Assembly: GCA_024639455.1 (NCBI GenBank)
Contig: JAHEIH010000002.1
Coordinates: 34,103 to 98,102 of the forward strand
Direction: 5' to 3'
DNA from: Cellvibrionales bacterium
GTDB taxonomy: Bacteria; Pseudomonadota; Gammaproteobacteria; Pseudomonadales; JAHEIH01
DNA: 64,000 nt
Under the pieces are notes generated by a model. The model made no database searches. It was not told the origin of the DNA and saw nothing but the letters and a program-made list of their open reading frames with translations. The translations under genes were made by a program, and so were the position numbers. How positions within the stretch are numbered: the stretch's first letter is position 1; each line of letters begins with the position of its first letter. Shown piece after piece: positions 19,068-27,032 of this stretch.

Positions 19068-22000
19068 ATGAATAAATTGTCTTACCCAGAGTGTTACTTA
19101 GCGTCCAACGCAGACCAATCTGGCGAATTAGCACAACATTTTAGCGAGACTATGCTTGAAACACAGGTATGGGTTGTGCGGCTGTTGATTGCTTTTGCGG
19201 CGATAGTCACCGTTTGGCGCATGACACTAGGTTTGCCTGTTTATTCTGCCTCCATAAGGGAGGCTTGGCTAGTTAATGGTGCGGCATTATTTTCCTTAGT
19301 GACCACTTTGCGATGGCGGTCGGTCTATCTCTTACAATACCGTGTTATCCGTCTACTGGGGATGTTCATGCTGTTGGTCGCTGGATTTCACATGGTCGCG
19401 ACCTCAGGTTTTGAGCCAATATGGGTGTTAACCTTAATGCTTATTGGTTCCGTCATCTGTGGTGACGAACCCAATCATCCCCTCTCTATTTGGCGTTGGC
19501 TCGGTACTGCGGCGGCGCTCATTACACTGACCATGGCGCTGTATTTTTTCCCCTTGGAGCAGCGCCTTGAACACACCTTATTTTTCAAACGTGTGCATAT
19601 AAGTATGCTGCTAGTGGTGGCTGTCACCGCGTTCAGTTGGCATTACATTTTCTATCTGCAGTCTTTGATTGGTGTTAACGAAAGACACCAATACCAGTGG
19701 CATGAAAGGTGCGCATTGCTCATAGAGCAGAATGAGTTCGTTAACCCGCTGTTCTTAATTGTATTATTGTCATGCATACTAATGAGTATTTTTTTTAGTA
19801 CCTTGTTTTGGTGGCCTGAATCATCGTTTCTTAGAGACCTAATACTCGACAACAGTCCATTGCTACTGTTTACGCTTTGTTTAATGGCGGTTATTTTTTT
19901 GCTTGCCATACGGCCCCAATGGAAGCGTCAAGTAAGCCTTATTGGATTTTGGGTATTAGCCATTAGTGTTGCATTGATGATGTCACGTACTGATGGTCGT
20001 CTCGACAGCATAATATTTATTATCGGTCTCATGATGCTGCAATATATACAGCCACTGTCTAGGCGTTGGTTGGCGATAGCGTTGATCTGTCTGATACTTG
20101 TCGTAGTGTTGAGTTTTAAACATGCGTCAGTATCACTAGAATTTATCGTCATAGGATTTATGAGCTTTAGTTGCTGCGCTTTGTTGTTGGACCGTCTGCG
20201 TCAATTATATAGGCGTCAGTTAAAGGTTTTACAAGCCATTCACTATGCATCGCAGAAGGACCTCATAACAGCGGAAGTGGTTTTATCTGAGGATGCAAAC
20301 TGGTTTAAAGGGTTACAGCATTGGATACTGTTTGCTGTTATCGGCTCAATGTTAATTGTTGCCACAGTATTGTTTTCGTATCACTTCAATATGGACCAGC
20401 AGGCCCGTATCATAAGTAATGACATTACCAATGAAATAAGTTTTGAACTTGATCAATTAGGTTACGAATTCCACCTGCTGGCAACGATTGATGATGTCAG
20501 CCTTATTAAAGGAGCGACCCTCAATCCCGTTTGGTGTGCCCTGTGGCGCGATGATGGAAGCGACATCTTGCAGCGACCTGATTGCCAGTTTACCCCTTCT
20601 AGTTTTAACCTCTCAGTGACGGATTTTAAAACGTACGAGAAGGTATCCTACTGGCTTAATAATGATCGACTTTACTTAGTTTTTAGTGAAAGAAACATCA
20701 ATAACCGGACAATTTTTGCGGCTGTAGACGTCGTGTCTTGGTTGAACAATGGATTTCATCTCATCCCTAATCTTAAAGACTTCAATGTTGTCGCTAGTTT
20801 TTGGCTTCCACATAAGCAACAAGTGTTTTCGATAGATCTTAATACCATGGCGTCGACTAGCTCTTTGATAGTCATAGATAAAATGGATAAGCAGGGGGTA
20901 GAGATTAACGCCTACATTAAACCTGAGGCCGCGCAATTGTTTTACCTAGAGGTGTTGCAATGGATTGTGGTGCTGATGGTCCTTTTGGGGTTGATACGCC
21001 GTTTTTATCTCCATCGACAGCGCATTTTTTTGTTGAATGCCAAATTGCACAATAGCAATCTTGAGCTGGAAACAAACAAAGAGTTACGTCAAGAGCTGTC
21101 GGATGCGCTTTTTCGAACCGAGCAGGCCAATAAAGCTAGGGATAATTTTCTCGGTATGATCGGCCATGAAATTCGCACACCTCTTAACGTTATTATGGGC
21201 ATGATTCAGGCTCTGAGCATGAAACAGTTGCCTAGCGATGCTAAACACTTGTTGGAGAATGCCTATAATGGCTCGACCCTATTGCTGAATTTTGTCAACG
21301 ATGTATTAGATTACAACAAAATACGATCGGGACAGTTGTTTTTAGACAATCGTCCCTTTGTATTAGCATCCCTGGTGGATCAATATGTTAATCAATACAA
21401 AGTGGCGGCGAATGCAAAAGGGCTTAATTTTAAATACAAGTTGCATGGTGATAGCCGTTTAGTATTGTTGGGTGATGATATTCGTCTTGGGCAGGTGCTG
21501 TCGAATCTACTCAATAATGCGGTTAAGTTTACCGATGTGGGGGGGATTATTTTACAGCTGGATATCGTCACTTTAGAAGGTAAGTCTGAATGCACATTTA
21601 AGGTGATTGATACTGGGGTGGGCATCGAACCTGAATTCATGCCACATCTCTTTGAGTCCTTCAAACAATCCGATATGAGTATGAAGCGCAAATATCGTGG
21701 TTCTGGTCTTGGTTTGTCTATCGCAAAAAATCTTGCAGAACAGATGCACGGTCATATCGATGTTGTTTCTAGGGTCGGGCGCGGCAGTACGTTCATTTTT
21801 AAGGCGACGTTTGACCTTGCTGAGGACCAACAGTTCGATGCCTGGCTGAGTGGTATAGATTTTTCAAAACCCGATAAGCGCCACGAGGGAGAGCGCATTT
21901 TGGTGGTTGATGACGATAGCATTAATCTTGAGGTCATTGCCGAATTGATGGTGCCGTTTGGCGTTGAGGTAGATTGCGCTTCAACCGCTGAGGAGGCTCT

Positions 22001-22250
22001 TGAATATATTCAGCAGCACGGTAGCGAATATCGCTTTGTATTGATGGACCATCAGATGCCACATTTGACGGGGCTTGAACAAACGTACAATATCAGAGAA
22101 ACTTATGCCAAAGACGCACTACCGATCATCTTATTAACGGCTGATTTGTCTGAAAAAGTACAAGCGTTGGCCCAAAAAGCGGGTACTAATGAATCAATTG
22201 CCAAACCCATTACCTTGAAAAAACTTCTCCGCCTTTTCGAAACGTATTGA
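19068..22250 (+). CDS. Multi-spanning hybrid sensor histidine kinase
   Basis: A large membrane sensor (1060 aa from ATG 19068). The first 390 residues contain about ten hydrophobic helices, a MASE-like integral sensor region. After one more helix an extracytoplasmic stretch follows, bounded by a final helix. A HisKA domain carries His700 in MIGHEIRTPLNV, the HATPase has NNAVKFTD, DTGVGIE and GSGLGLSI, and the C-terminal receiver has Asp994 in LMDHQMPHLTG. The frame is open upstream to 18969 inside dinB, but the promoter at 19012 argues for a start at 19068 or ATG 19152; neither has a strong ribosome binding site. It looks more AT-rich than its neighbours by eye. No cognate regulator gene is adjacent. 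Confidence 0.88.
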   Translation: MNKLSYPECYLASNADQSGELAQHFSETMLETQVWVVRLLIAFAAIVTVWRMTLGLPVYSASIREAWLVNGAALFSLVTTLRWRSVYLLQYRVIRLLGMFMLLVAGFHMVATSGFEPIWVLTLMLIGSVICGDEPNHPLSIWRWLGTAAALITLTMALYFFPLEQRLEHTLFFKRVHISMLLVVAVTAFSWHYIFYLQSLIGVNERHQYQWHERCALLIEQNEFVNPLFLIVLLSCILMSIFFSTLFWWPESSFLRDLILDNSPLLLFTLCLMAVIFLLAIRPQWKRQVSLIGFWVLAISVALMMSRTDGRLDSIIFIIGLMMLQYIQPLSRRWLAIALICLILVVVLSFKHASVSLEFIVIGFMSFSCCALLLDRLRQLYRRQLKVLQAIHYASQKDLITAEVVLSEDANWFKGLQHWILFAVIGSMLIVATVLFSYHFNMDQQARIISNDITNEISFELDQLGYEFHLLATIDDVSLIKGATLNPVWCALWRDDGSDILQRPDCQFTPSSFNLSVTDFKTYEKVSYWLNNDRLYLVFSERNINNRTIFAAVDVVSWLNNGFHLIPNLKDFNVVASFWLPHKQQVFSIDLNTMASTSSLIVIDKMDKQGVEINAYIKPEAAQLFYLEVLQWIVVLMVLLGLIRRFYLHRQRIFLLNAKLHNSNLELETNKELRQELSDALFRTEQANKARDNFLGMIGHEIRTPLNVIMGMIQALSMKQLPSDAKHLLENAYNGSTLLLNFVNDVLDYNKIRSGQLFLDNRPFVLASLVDQYVNQYKVAANAKGLNFKYKLHGDSRLVLLGDDIRLGQVLSNLLNNAVKFTDVGGIILQLDIVTLEGKSECTFKVIDTGVGIEPEFMPHLFESFKQSDMSMKRKYRGSGLGLSIAKNLAEQMHGHIDVVSRVGRGSTFIFKATFDLAEDQQFDAWLSGIDFSKPDKRHEGERILVVDDDSINLEVIAELMVPFGVEVDCASTAEEALEYIQQHGSEYRFVLMDHQMPHLTGLEQTYNIRETYAKDALPIILLTADLSEKVQALAQKAGTNESIAKPITLKKLLRLFETY

Positions 22251-22604
22251 TTATTGGCTTGCAGCGAGTAGTGATTCAAACGCGCCGCCGTTGGTCACTG
22301 CTGTGTAACCCGCATTCTGTAAGGTGGCCGTGGCTTGACCAGAGCGGTTGCCACTTCGGCAGTACAACACCATTGGGGTGTCTTTAGCCAAACCCAGGGC
22401 TTGTACGCCCTGTAAGATGCCGCTGTGGGTGATGCGAGTAGAGCCGTCGAGATGGCCTTCGCGGTATTCGGCCTCGCTGCGAACATCGATCAGCATGGCC
22501 CCATCGGCGACTTTTTGCAGCGCTGCAATATGGCTATCGTTAACACTGTTGCCGCAACCAAATAAACTCATCATCATAGCACCTACCAAGGCAATTCGTT
22601 TCAT
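22251..22604 (-). CDS. Rhodanese-domain lipoprotein
   Basis: A small periplasmic sulfurtransferase-type protein (117 aa). The lipoprotein signal MKRIALVGAMMMSLFGC places the lipidated Cys at residue 17. The single rhodanese domain has the active loop YCRSGNRSG with Cys82, which would carry a persulfide, as in PspE and GlpE. The start is ATG 22604, supported by GGAG upstream and by the signal sequence; a longer reading adds twelve polar residues. The stop adjoins the convergent kinase stop with no gap. A role in periplasmic sulfur or cyanide chemistry is inferred. Confidence 0.88.
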   Translation of the reverse strand: MKRIALVGAMMMSLFGCGNSVNDSHIAALQKVADGAMLIDVRSEAEYREGHLDGSTRITHSGILQGVQALGLAKDTPMVLYCRSGNRSGQATATLQNAGYTAVTNGGAFESLLAASQ

Positions 22605-22686
22605 GGAGTCTCCGTGAGTATTTTTTTGCTGTCCATTCATTGTACACTCAGCCTCATGATTAATCTTTGCTAATGCAGGTCAATTT

Positions 22687-23115
22687 ATGTTTTTTGTGTC
22701 CGCGGCATTGATCGGCATTATCGCTGTCATTCCCGCTATCATGTGGGCGCGCCACCAACGTACAGCCATTCTCGTCAAAGCTGCAGGATGGGGTTTGATC
22801 GCCGCGGCATCTATCTATGTGATCGCGGCGTTGGGGCGAGCTGATGGTTTGTGGAAAATCATCGAATTGATGGGAGTGGGGGCCTTTGGCTGTTGCTATT
22901 GGCTAGCCAACAAACGTCCGCTGTGGGCACTGGCTTGGGGCTGGGCACTTCACCCTGTGTGGGATATTTTTCTGCACTACCTCGGCCCCGGTAACTACAT
23001 CATTCCAGCATGGTATAGCATCGCTTGCGCGGTATTTGACGTGTTTGTCGCGGCGTATTTATTTTGGCGCGACTATCAGCAGCGTCACCCCGTCGATGTC
23101 GTGCGCCTTTGGTAG
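22687..23115 (+). CDS. Small integral membrane protein (DUF6010-like)
   Basis: A 142-residue protein with four or five hydrophobic helices and the conserved-looking patch ALHPVWDIFLHYLGPG, which resembles the DUF6010 family. The function is unknown. The short loop after helix three holds the only cluster of conserved polar residues (HP, W, D, H). It is divergent from the rhodanese lipoprotein gene, with 82 bases between the starts. Its 3' end overlaps the convergent hvfC gene by 31 bases. Confidence 0.65.
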   Translation: MFFVSAALIGIIAVIPAIMWARHQRTAILVKAAGWGLIAAASIYVIAALGRADGLWKIIELMGVGAFGCCYWLANKRPLWALAWGWALHPVWDIFLHYLGPGNYIIPAWYSIACAVFDVFVAAYLFWRDYQQRHPVDVVRLW

Positions 23116-23840
23116 CCTAGTATGATCTGTTCCTGGTGCAGTTGTTCTAAGACATTCACAACATGGGGCCAAAGACTTTTGGCATCAGTATTGGGTATAC
23201 GCTCACTCAGTGATTGGCAGGCTGCCCCGATTGATGGGTTGAGTTGCAATGCCTGAAGAAGTTGCAATGTCGTGGCATTTAACGCGTTGAAAGCCACCTC
23301 GTGTGAGGCCTTACGGTATACCGCAACACCAAACCACTCCCCACTTGTTGGTGGGATTGCTGCGTCAGGGCTGAATTGGTGTACAGGTCTGGGGTAGATG
23401 CCAAAGTGAACGGTGGGGTTCACAATAACGTCAATATCGCCTTGTTCAAGATTAGCGAGTGGCTGGCCTTCATGAAAAACTACCTCACCTGTATGTTGAT
23501 AGGCGGCCAATTCTAACCATTCGTAATGCATTAAATCGTGCAACCATTCGGGCACATTGTCGCGCTCTTCTATCCAATCTAGAAAGATCTCTGGAATATT
23601 TTTAAATAGTGGCGAGTGTAGTTTTCCCTCGGCGAAAAATGCTTTACTCAAGTTATGCCAGTCTTCATCACCGATTAACGCGGATGCAATCGGATAGCAT
23701 TGATCGATGAACCCCGTCAGATTGTTATAAACCAGTCGGCGATATACCTGGAACCGCGATTCGGCTAAACCGAACGGGGCTTCGCTTTGGCTTCGCAGGG
23801 CAGCGGCAATGTCTCGTTGATAATCAGCTAAGTCGGTCAC
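23085..23840 (-). CDS. hvfC: HvfC-type RiPP maturation partner (DUF2063)
   Basis: A 251-residue DUF2063-family protein with the N-terminal helical region LADYQRDIAAALR, then SRFQVYRRLVYNNLTGFIDQCYP, the hallmark of the family. In Hvf/bufferin systems this protein pairs with the DUF692 enzyme and is needed for precursor modification, probably by substrate recognition. It starts at GTG overlapping the hvfB stop in GTGA (23837-23840), so the two are translationally coupled. It is the last gene of the five-gene operon running from 25850 to 23085. Confidence 0.85.
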   Translation of the reverse strand: MTDLADYQRDIAAALRSQSEAPFGLAESRFQVYRRLVYNNLTGFIDQCYPIASALIGDEDWHNLSKAFFAEGKLHSPLFKNIPEIFLDWIEERDNVPEWLHDLMHYEWLELAAYQHTGEVVFHEGQPLANLEQGDIDVIVNPTVHFGIYPRPVHQFSPDAAIPPTSGEWFGVAVYRKASHEVAFNALNATTLQLLQALQLNPSIGAACQSLSERIPNTDAKSLWPHVVNVLEQLHQEQIILGYQRRTTSTG

Positions 23841-24682
23841 GTTGCCACCCTAGCGGTGACGGGCACGGTCTGATTTTGTAGGCGCTTGATATGTAACACC
23901 TCAGGGAGTAATTCTGTCAGTGGCGGAATGTTAAAGTCGCGCTCCAATAGAGTAGGGAAGACCCCAAATTGCTGGTAACTAAAGTTGAGCAGTTGCCAAA
24001 CATCATCAATCACCTCGGCACCATGGGTATCGATGACGAGATCCTCCGCTTCACGGAAATGCCCGGCGGTGTGCATGTACACAATTCGCTTGGTGGGTAA
24101 TGCTTGTAGGTACTGGTAAGGATCGAAACCAAAGTTCACGCTATTGACGAATACATTATTGATATCGAGGTGCAAGTCACAGTCAGCGGCTTCAAGTACA
24201 GCACAAACAAAGCTCGCTTCATCCATACTGGCGTGGGGTGCAGCCATGTAAAACGAGGTGTTCTCTAGGGCGATCCGTCGACCAAGAATATGTTGCACAC
24301 GCTTCACACGCTGGGCGACGTGGTCCACCGTCTGCTCGGTAAAGGGCAGCGGTAATAAATCGTACAGGTGACCGTTAGCGCTACACCATGACAAATGTTC
24401 GCTGTAGAGGTCGATGTGGTGTTTGTCTAAAAAGCGTGCGATATCTTCAACGAAGTCTTCATCGAGCGGATCGCTACTGCCAATAGAAAGAGACAAACCG
24501 TGGGCGACAAAGGGGCGTTGCTCAAGCAGTGTATTTAACTGTTGGCGTTTACGCCCGCCGTGAGACATCCAATTTTCAGGGGCAATTTCAAAAAAATTGA
24601 TGACGTCGGGGACGCCATCGTCAAAGAGGGTGGAGAGGTGCTCCTGGCGAAGCCCCAAGCCAGCGCCCGAAGGGTAGGCCAT
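23837..24682 (-). CDS. hvfB: HvfB-type multinuclear non-haem iron-dependent oxidase (MNIO, DUF692)
   Basis: A 281-residue TIM-barrel enzyme of the MNIO family (formerly DUF692). Family members use two or three iron ions to modify cysteines of ribosomal peptides into oxazolone/thioamide or thiooxazole groups. Visible signatures are FFEIAPENWM, the loops HGLSLSIGSSDPLD and LYSEHLSW, ENTSFYM, and LDINNVFVNSVNFG, which carry the His/Asp/Glu/Asn metal ligands of this fold. It begins three bases after the stop of the Cys-rich precursor gene and overlaps hvfC by four bases. This order of precursor, MNIO and partner is diagnostic for the class. Confidence 0.9.
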   Translation of the reverse strand: MAYPSGAGLGLRQEHLSTLFDDGVPDVINFFEIAPENWMSHGGRKRQQLNTLLEQRPFVAHGLSLSIGSSDPLDEDFVEDIARFLDKHHIDLYSEHLSWCSANGHLYDLLPLPFTEQTVDHVAQRVKRVQHILGRRIALENTSFYMAAPHASMDEASFVCAVLEAADCDLHLDINNVFVNSVNFGFDPYQYLQALPTKRIVYMHTAGHFREAEDLVIDTHGAEVIDDVWQLLNFSYQQFGVFPTLLERDFNIPPLTELLPEVLHIKRLQNQTVPVTARVAT

Positions 24683-24685
24683 GGC

Positions 24686-25042
24686 TTAGCCCATACCCCC
24701 GCACTTGCCTTCACCACATTTACCGTCTTTGGCTTTTTTGGTGTCTTTAGCGCCGCACTTTCCATCATCGGCTTTCATTGAACCGCCGCATGAGCCGTCA
24801 TGCGCTTTGTCGTGGCCGTTGTGGTTGCCGTGGTCGTGGCTTTTATCTTTGCCGCCACACTTACCTTCGCCACATTTGCCGTCTTTGGCTTTTGATTTGT
24901 CTTTGTCGCCGTGGTGCATGGCGACTTGATAGCCTTGCTCCATACTGGCGGCACTAAAGGGACTGCTATCGGCATTAACTTGCATGGCGGTACTGCTCAT
25001 GGCGGCAGCGATGGCGATACTAAGCGTCATTGATTTTTTCAT
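24686..25042 (-). CDS. hvfA: HvfA-type Cys-rich RiPP precursor, copper-binding metallophore candidate
   Basis: A 118-residue precursor with a Sec-type signal (MKKSMTLSIAIAAAMSS, cleavage near residue 24). The mature part is low-complexity, rich in Lys, Asp, Gly and His, and has six Cys. EGKCG motifs occur at 59-63 and 111-115, DGKCG at 54-58, 93-97 and 106-110, plus DGSCGG. In Haemophilus HvfA, EGKCG cysteines are modified to oxazolone/thioamide groups that bind Cu(I); that chemistry is inferred here from the motif and the adjacent MNIO gene. The start is ATG 25042, because GGAG lies seven bases before it; another ATG six bases upstream overlaps the anti-sigma stop. Confidence 0.88.
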   Translation of the reverse strand: MKKSMTLSIAIAAAMSSTAMQVNADSSPFSAASMEQGYQVAMHHGDKDKSKAKDGKCGEGKCGGKDKSHDHGNHNGHDKAHDGSCGGSMKADDGKCGAKDTKKAKDGKCGEGKCGGMG

Positions 25043-25044
25043 TG

Positions 25045-25302
25045 TCATTCTCCGTGGTTGGATGTTGGTTTTTGCAGTTGCTCAGTAATTCTTTGCTTAG
25101 CTTCTTTTGAAAGACCCGGGGCCTTCTCATCATCCACTAAGCGGCGGCTGGCCTGACGTATATCCCTTACTTGGTCGACAAAGTGTCGACAGGTTTGGCA
25201 CATCATCAAGTGGAATGTGATGTTGATGCGCCGCCATGTGCTCGCTTGTTGCAATTCTCCGCTAGCCACGATGGCGCTGACGTCTTTACAAGACAACATC
25301 AT
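25045..25302 (-). CDS. Zinc-motif anti-sigma factor
   Basis: A small cytosolic protein (85 aa) with an HxxxCxxC motif (His31, Cys35, Cys38 in FHLMMCQTCRHF), the signature of ZAS-type zinc anti-sigma domains that sequester ECF sigma factors. Some of these release the sigma factor when thiols are oxidised or metals exchange. The ATG at 25302 overlaps the sigma stop by one base (TAATG) with GAGGAG just upstream, so 1:1 translation with the sigma factor is likely. A longer in-frame reading would start inside the sigma gene and is rejected. No transmembrane helix follows. Confidence 0.85.
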   Translation of the reverse strand: MMLSCKDVSAIVASGELQQASTWRRINITFHLMMCQTCRHFVDQVRDIRQASRRLVDDEKAPGLSKEAKQRITEQLQKPTSNHGE

Positions 25303-25850
25303 TAACTCCTCGACCAGTGTTTCTGGATGCAAGCCCGCAGTTGTAACATACTGCGTTGGCGTAACTTCCATAGGTTTGTCGTGCTAATTGACAAATCCTG
25401 ACAAATTTTTTCACTTTCTTCTGCCAATACTTCACTGGCGATAAAAACTTGGCGCATTTTCCATGGCAATTTTTCCAAGCAAGTCTCTAAAACGGCGCTA
25501 AATTGTCGCTGCTGCAAATCTCCCTCTGGGCTAGCCATGGCCGCTATTGACTGCTGCCAATGACCGCTATTATCAAAAAAGGCAGCTAATTCATCGTCGT
25601 CTTCGGGCAGCGAAGCGAATTTACCTTGGCGACGAAAGTGATCGAACAACTTGTGTTTTAAAATGCCAATTAACCAACTGCGCATTTGACTGGTTTGCTT
25701 GAAACGTCCATATGCTTCCATGCCAGCGAGTAAAGTTTCTTGCACCAGTTCTGCAGCTTGCTCTTTATCACGGCACTGCAAAAGTGCATAGCGGTAAAGC
25801 GCGTCGCCGTGTTGTTCCAGCCAGTCGATGGCAAAGTGAGGGTCTTGCAT
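25302..25850 (-). CDS. ECF sigma factor heading the hvf operon
   Basis: A 182-residue extracytoplasmic-function sigma factor. Region 2 includes ALYRYALLQCRDKEQAAELVQETLLAGM and SWLIGILKHKLFDHFRRQ; region 4 is near residues 120-175 (LEKLPWKMRQVFIASEVL, then ISTTNLWKLRQRSMLQLR). It likely directs its own operon (sigma, anti-sigma, hvfA, hvfB, hvfC) and perhaps the divergent hvfX. The start ATG 25850 gives the usual length; the frame stays open upstream into the divergent gene but without family similarity. In Caulobacter, copper-responsive bufferin genes are also under an ECF sigma factor, which supports the regulatory reading. Confidence 0.9.
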   Translation of the reverse strand: MQDPHFAIDWLEQHGDALYRYALLQCRDKEQAAELVQETLLAGMEAYGRFKQTSQMRSWLIGILKHKLFDHFRRQGKFASLPEDDDELAAFFDNSGHWQQSIAAMASPEGDLQQRQFSAVLETCLEKLPWKMRQVFIASEVLAEESEKICQDLSISTTNLWKLRQRSMLQLRACIQKHWSRS

Positions 25851-25936
25851 GAGTGATCCAACTTTATTTTTTTCAGTATAGTAGAAAATTGTCAGGCTTC
25901 TGTACTTTCTCCGACCCATCGAAAAGGAGGAAGACC

Positions 25937-26557
25937 ATGCATACATTGATAAAGTTAGCGCGCTTTTTAGACAGTTTGAGTCAACAGCAATGGCTCGCGA
26001 GTTTGGCGTTACGCGCCTATCTAGCCCCAATATTTTGGATGGCTGGGACGCGCAAATTAGCGGATATGGAAAGCACTATTGCCTGGTTCGGCAATCCTGA
26101 ATGGGGGCTAGGGCTACCCTTCCCAACGCTTATGGCTTGGTTGGCGGCCGGGACCGAAACACTGGGCGCGGTGCTGTTAATAATAGGTTTGGCGGTGCGT
26201 TTTATAGCGATTCCTTTGATGGTGACCATGTTGGTCGCTACTTGGACGGTTCACTGGGAAAACGGCTGGCTCGCCATTGCAGAGGGGCAGGGCAGTTGGT
26301 TTGCAAACGAACGCACGCTTGAAGCGGTCCAAAGACTCGATCGCGCCAAGGATATTTTACGTGAATATGGCCATTTCGATGGGTTAACCGAGCATGGCAA
26401 TTTTGTGGTGCTCAATAACGGTGTCGAGTTTGCTGTTACGTATTTCATTATGTTGTTGGCGTTATTTTTTCTTGGTGCTGGGCGTTTCAGTAGCCTAGAT
26501 CATGGCTTGAACGTCTATGTCACTCGGTACTCACAGCGGTCCAGTGGCGTGAATTAG
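25937..26557 (+). CDS. hvfX: HvfX-type DoxX-family membrane protein
   Basis: A 206-residue DoxX-fold membrane protein with about four transmembrane helices. Between the last two helices is an insert containing VQRLDRAKDILREYGHFDGLTEHGNFVVLNNG, the part that sets HvfX-type proteins apart from ordinary DoxX. It is found with HvfABC loci and thought to help RiPP maturation or copper handling in the membrane. The start ATG 25937 has a perfect AGGAGG ribosome binding site. It is divergent from the sigma gene across 86 bases, consistent with a shared control region. Confidence 0.88.
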   Translation: MHTLIKLARFLDSLSQQQWLASLALRAYLAPIFWMAGTRKLADMESTIAWFGNPEWGLGLPFPTLMAWLAAGTETLGAVLLIIGLAVRFIAIPLMVTMLVATWTVHWENGWLAIAEGQGSWFANERTLEAVQRLDRAKDILREYGHFDGLTEHGNFVVLNNGVEFAVTYFIMLLALFFLGAGRFSSLDHGLNVYVTRYSQRSSGVN

Positions 26558-26588
26558 GCGTAAAAGAAGTAAAACGTTAAGGTTCACT

Positions 26589-26903
26589 ATGGCAGGCAAA
26601 CTTCTGTACGACGATTTATTAAAAAAGGGTTCGGTACCTCGCATGGTAGTGGAGTCTTATGACTTGTGTCTCTACCAATGCTTTGCCGACCTGGGTGAGG
26701 GTGAACGACTAGTGTGGAAAACAGCCACTAAAACGCTCACTACGCACAACCTCACTGCGATGCGAGAAAAGTTGGCAAAGCTGAAGCCCGCTGAGGTGTG
26801 TTTGCGTCAGTCGAGTGCCTTTGATGAGATGATTGGCCAGCCGAGCAAGACGGACGGTAACGCATTGTTGATTCCGCTGTCCTTGGATTCTATTTTCTTC
26901 TAG
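26589..26903 (+). CDS. DUF6482-like small cytosolic protein
   Basis: A 104-residue soluble protein with no signal or membrane segment. The pattern VESYDLCLYQCFADLGEGERLVW, and a C-terminal LLIPLSLDSIFF, resembles the DUF6482 family found in gammaproteobacteria. The function is unknown. It follows hvfX by 31 bases and could be co-transcribed with it. Two Cys near residues 27-31 (CLYQC) might bind metal, but the spacing is not a known site. Confidence 0.6.
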   Translation: MAGKLLYDDLLKKGSVPRMVVESYDLCLYQCFADLGEGERLVWKTATKTLTTHNLTAMREKLAKLKPAEVCLRQSSAFDEMIGQPSKTDGNALLIPLSLDSIFF

Positions 26904-27032
26904 TTTTGCTCTGCGACACGAGTGTCTAGTTAGCCCTACTAAGGTTGAAAACGGTCGCGCCCTGCGAGAAGACTTGACGCCCTCATCTTGTCGGGTCACA
27001 TTGTGGCCTTCATTATAACAATGGAGGCGGTA

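Noticed and set aside
24705..24929. Pro/Ser/His-rich frame antisense to hvfA
   Set aside because: It is the complement of the Lys/Gly/Cys repeats of the precursor, with no independent start signal.
25303..25371. Longer anti-sigma reading starting inside the sigma gene
   Set aside because: The ATG at 25302, with GAGGAG and a one-base stop/start overlap, is far better supported.
25387..25410. Two TGACAAA copies inside the sigma gene as sigma-dependent promoter elements
   Set aside because: They lie in the coding 3' part of the sigma gene in the wrong orientation for the operon; likely chance repeats.
25851..26030. N-terminal extension of the ECF sigma gene across the divergent hvfX start
   Set aside because: The extra 60 residues match nothing in sigma factors and overlap the hvfX promoter and start; ATG 25850 gives the normal family length.
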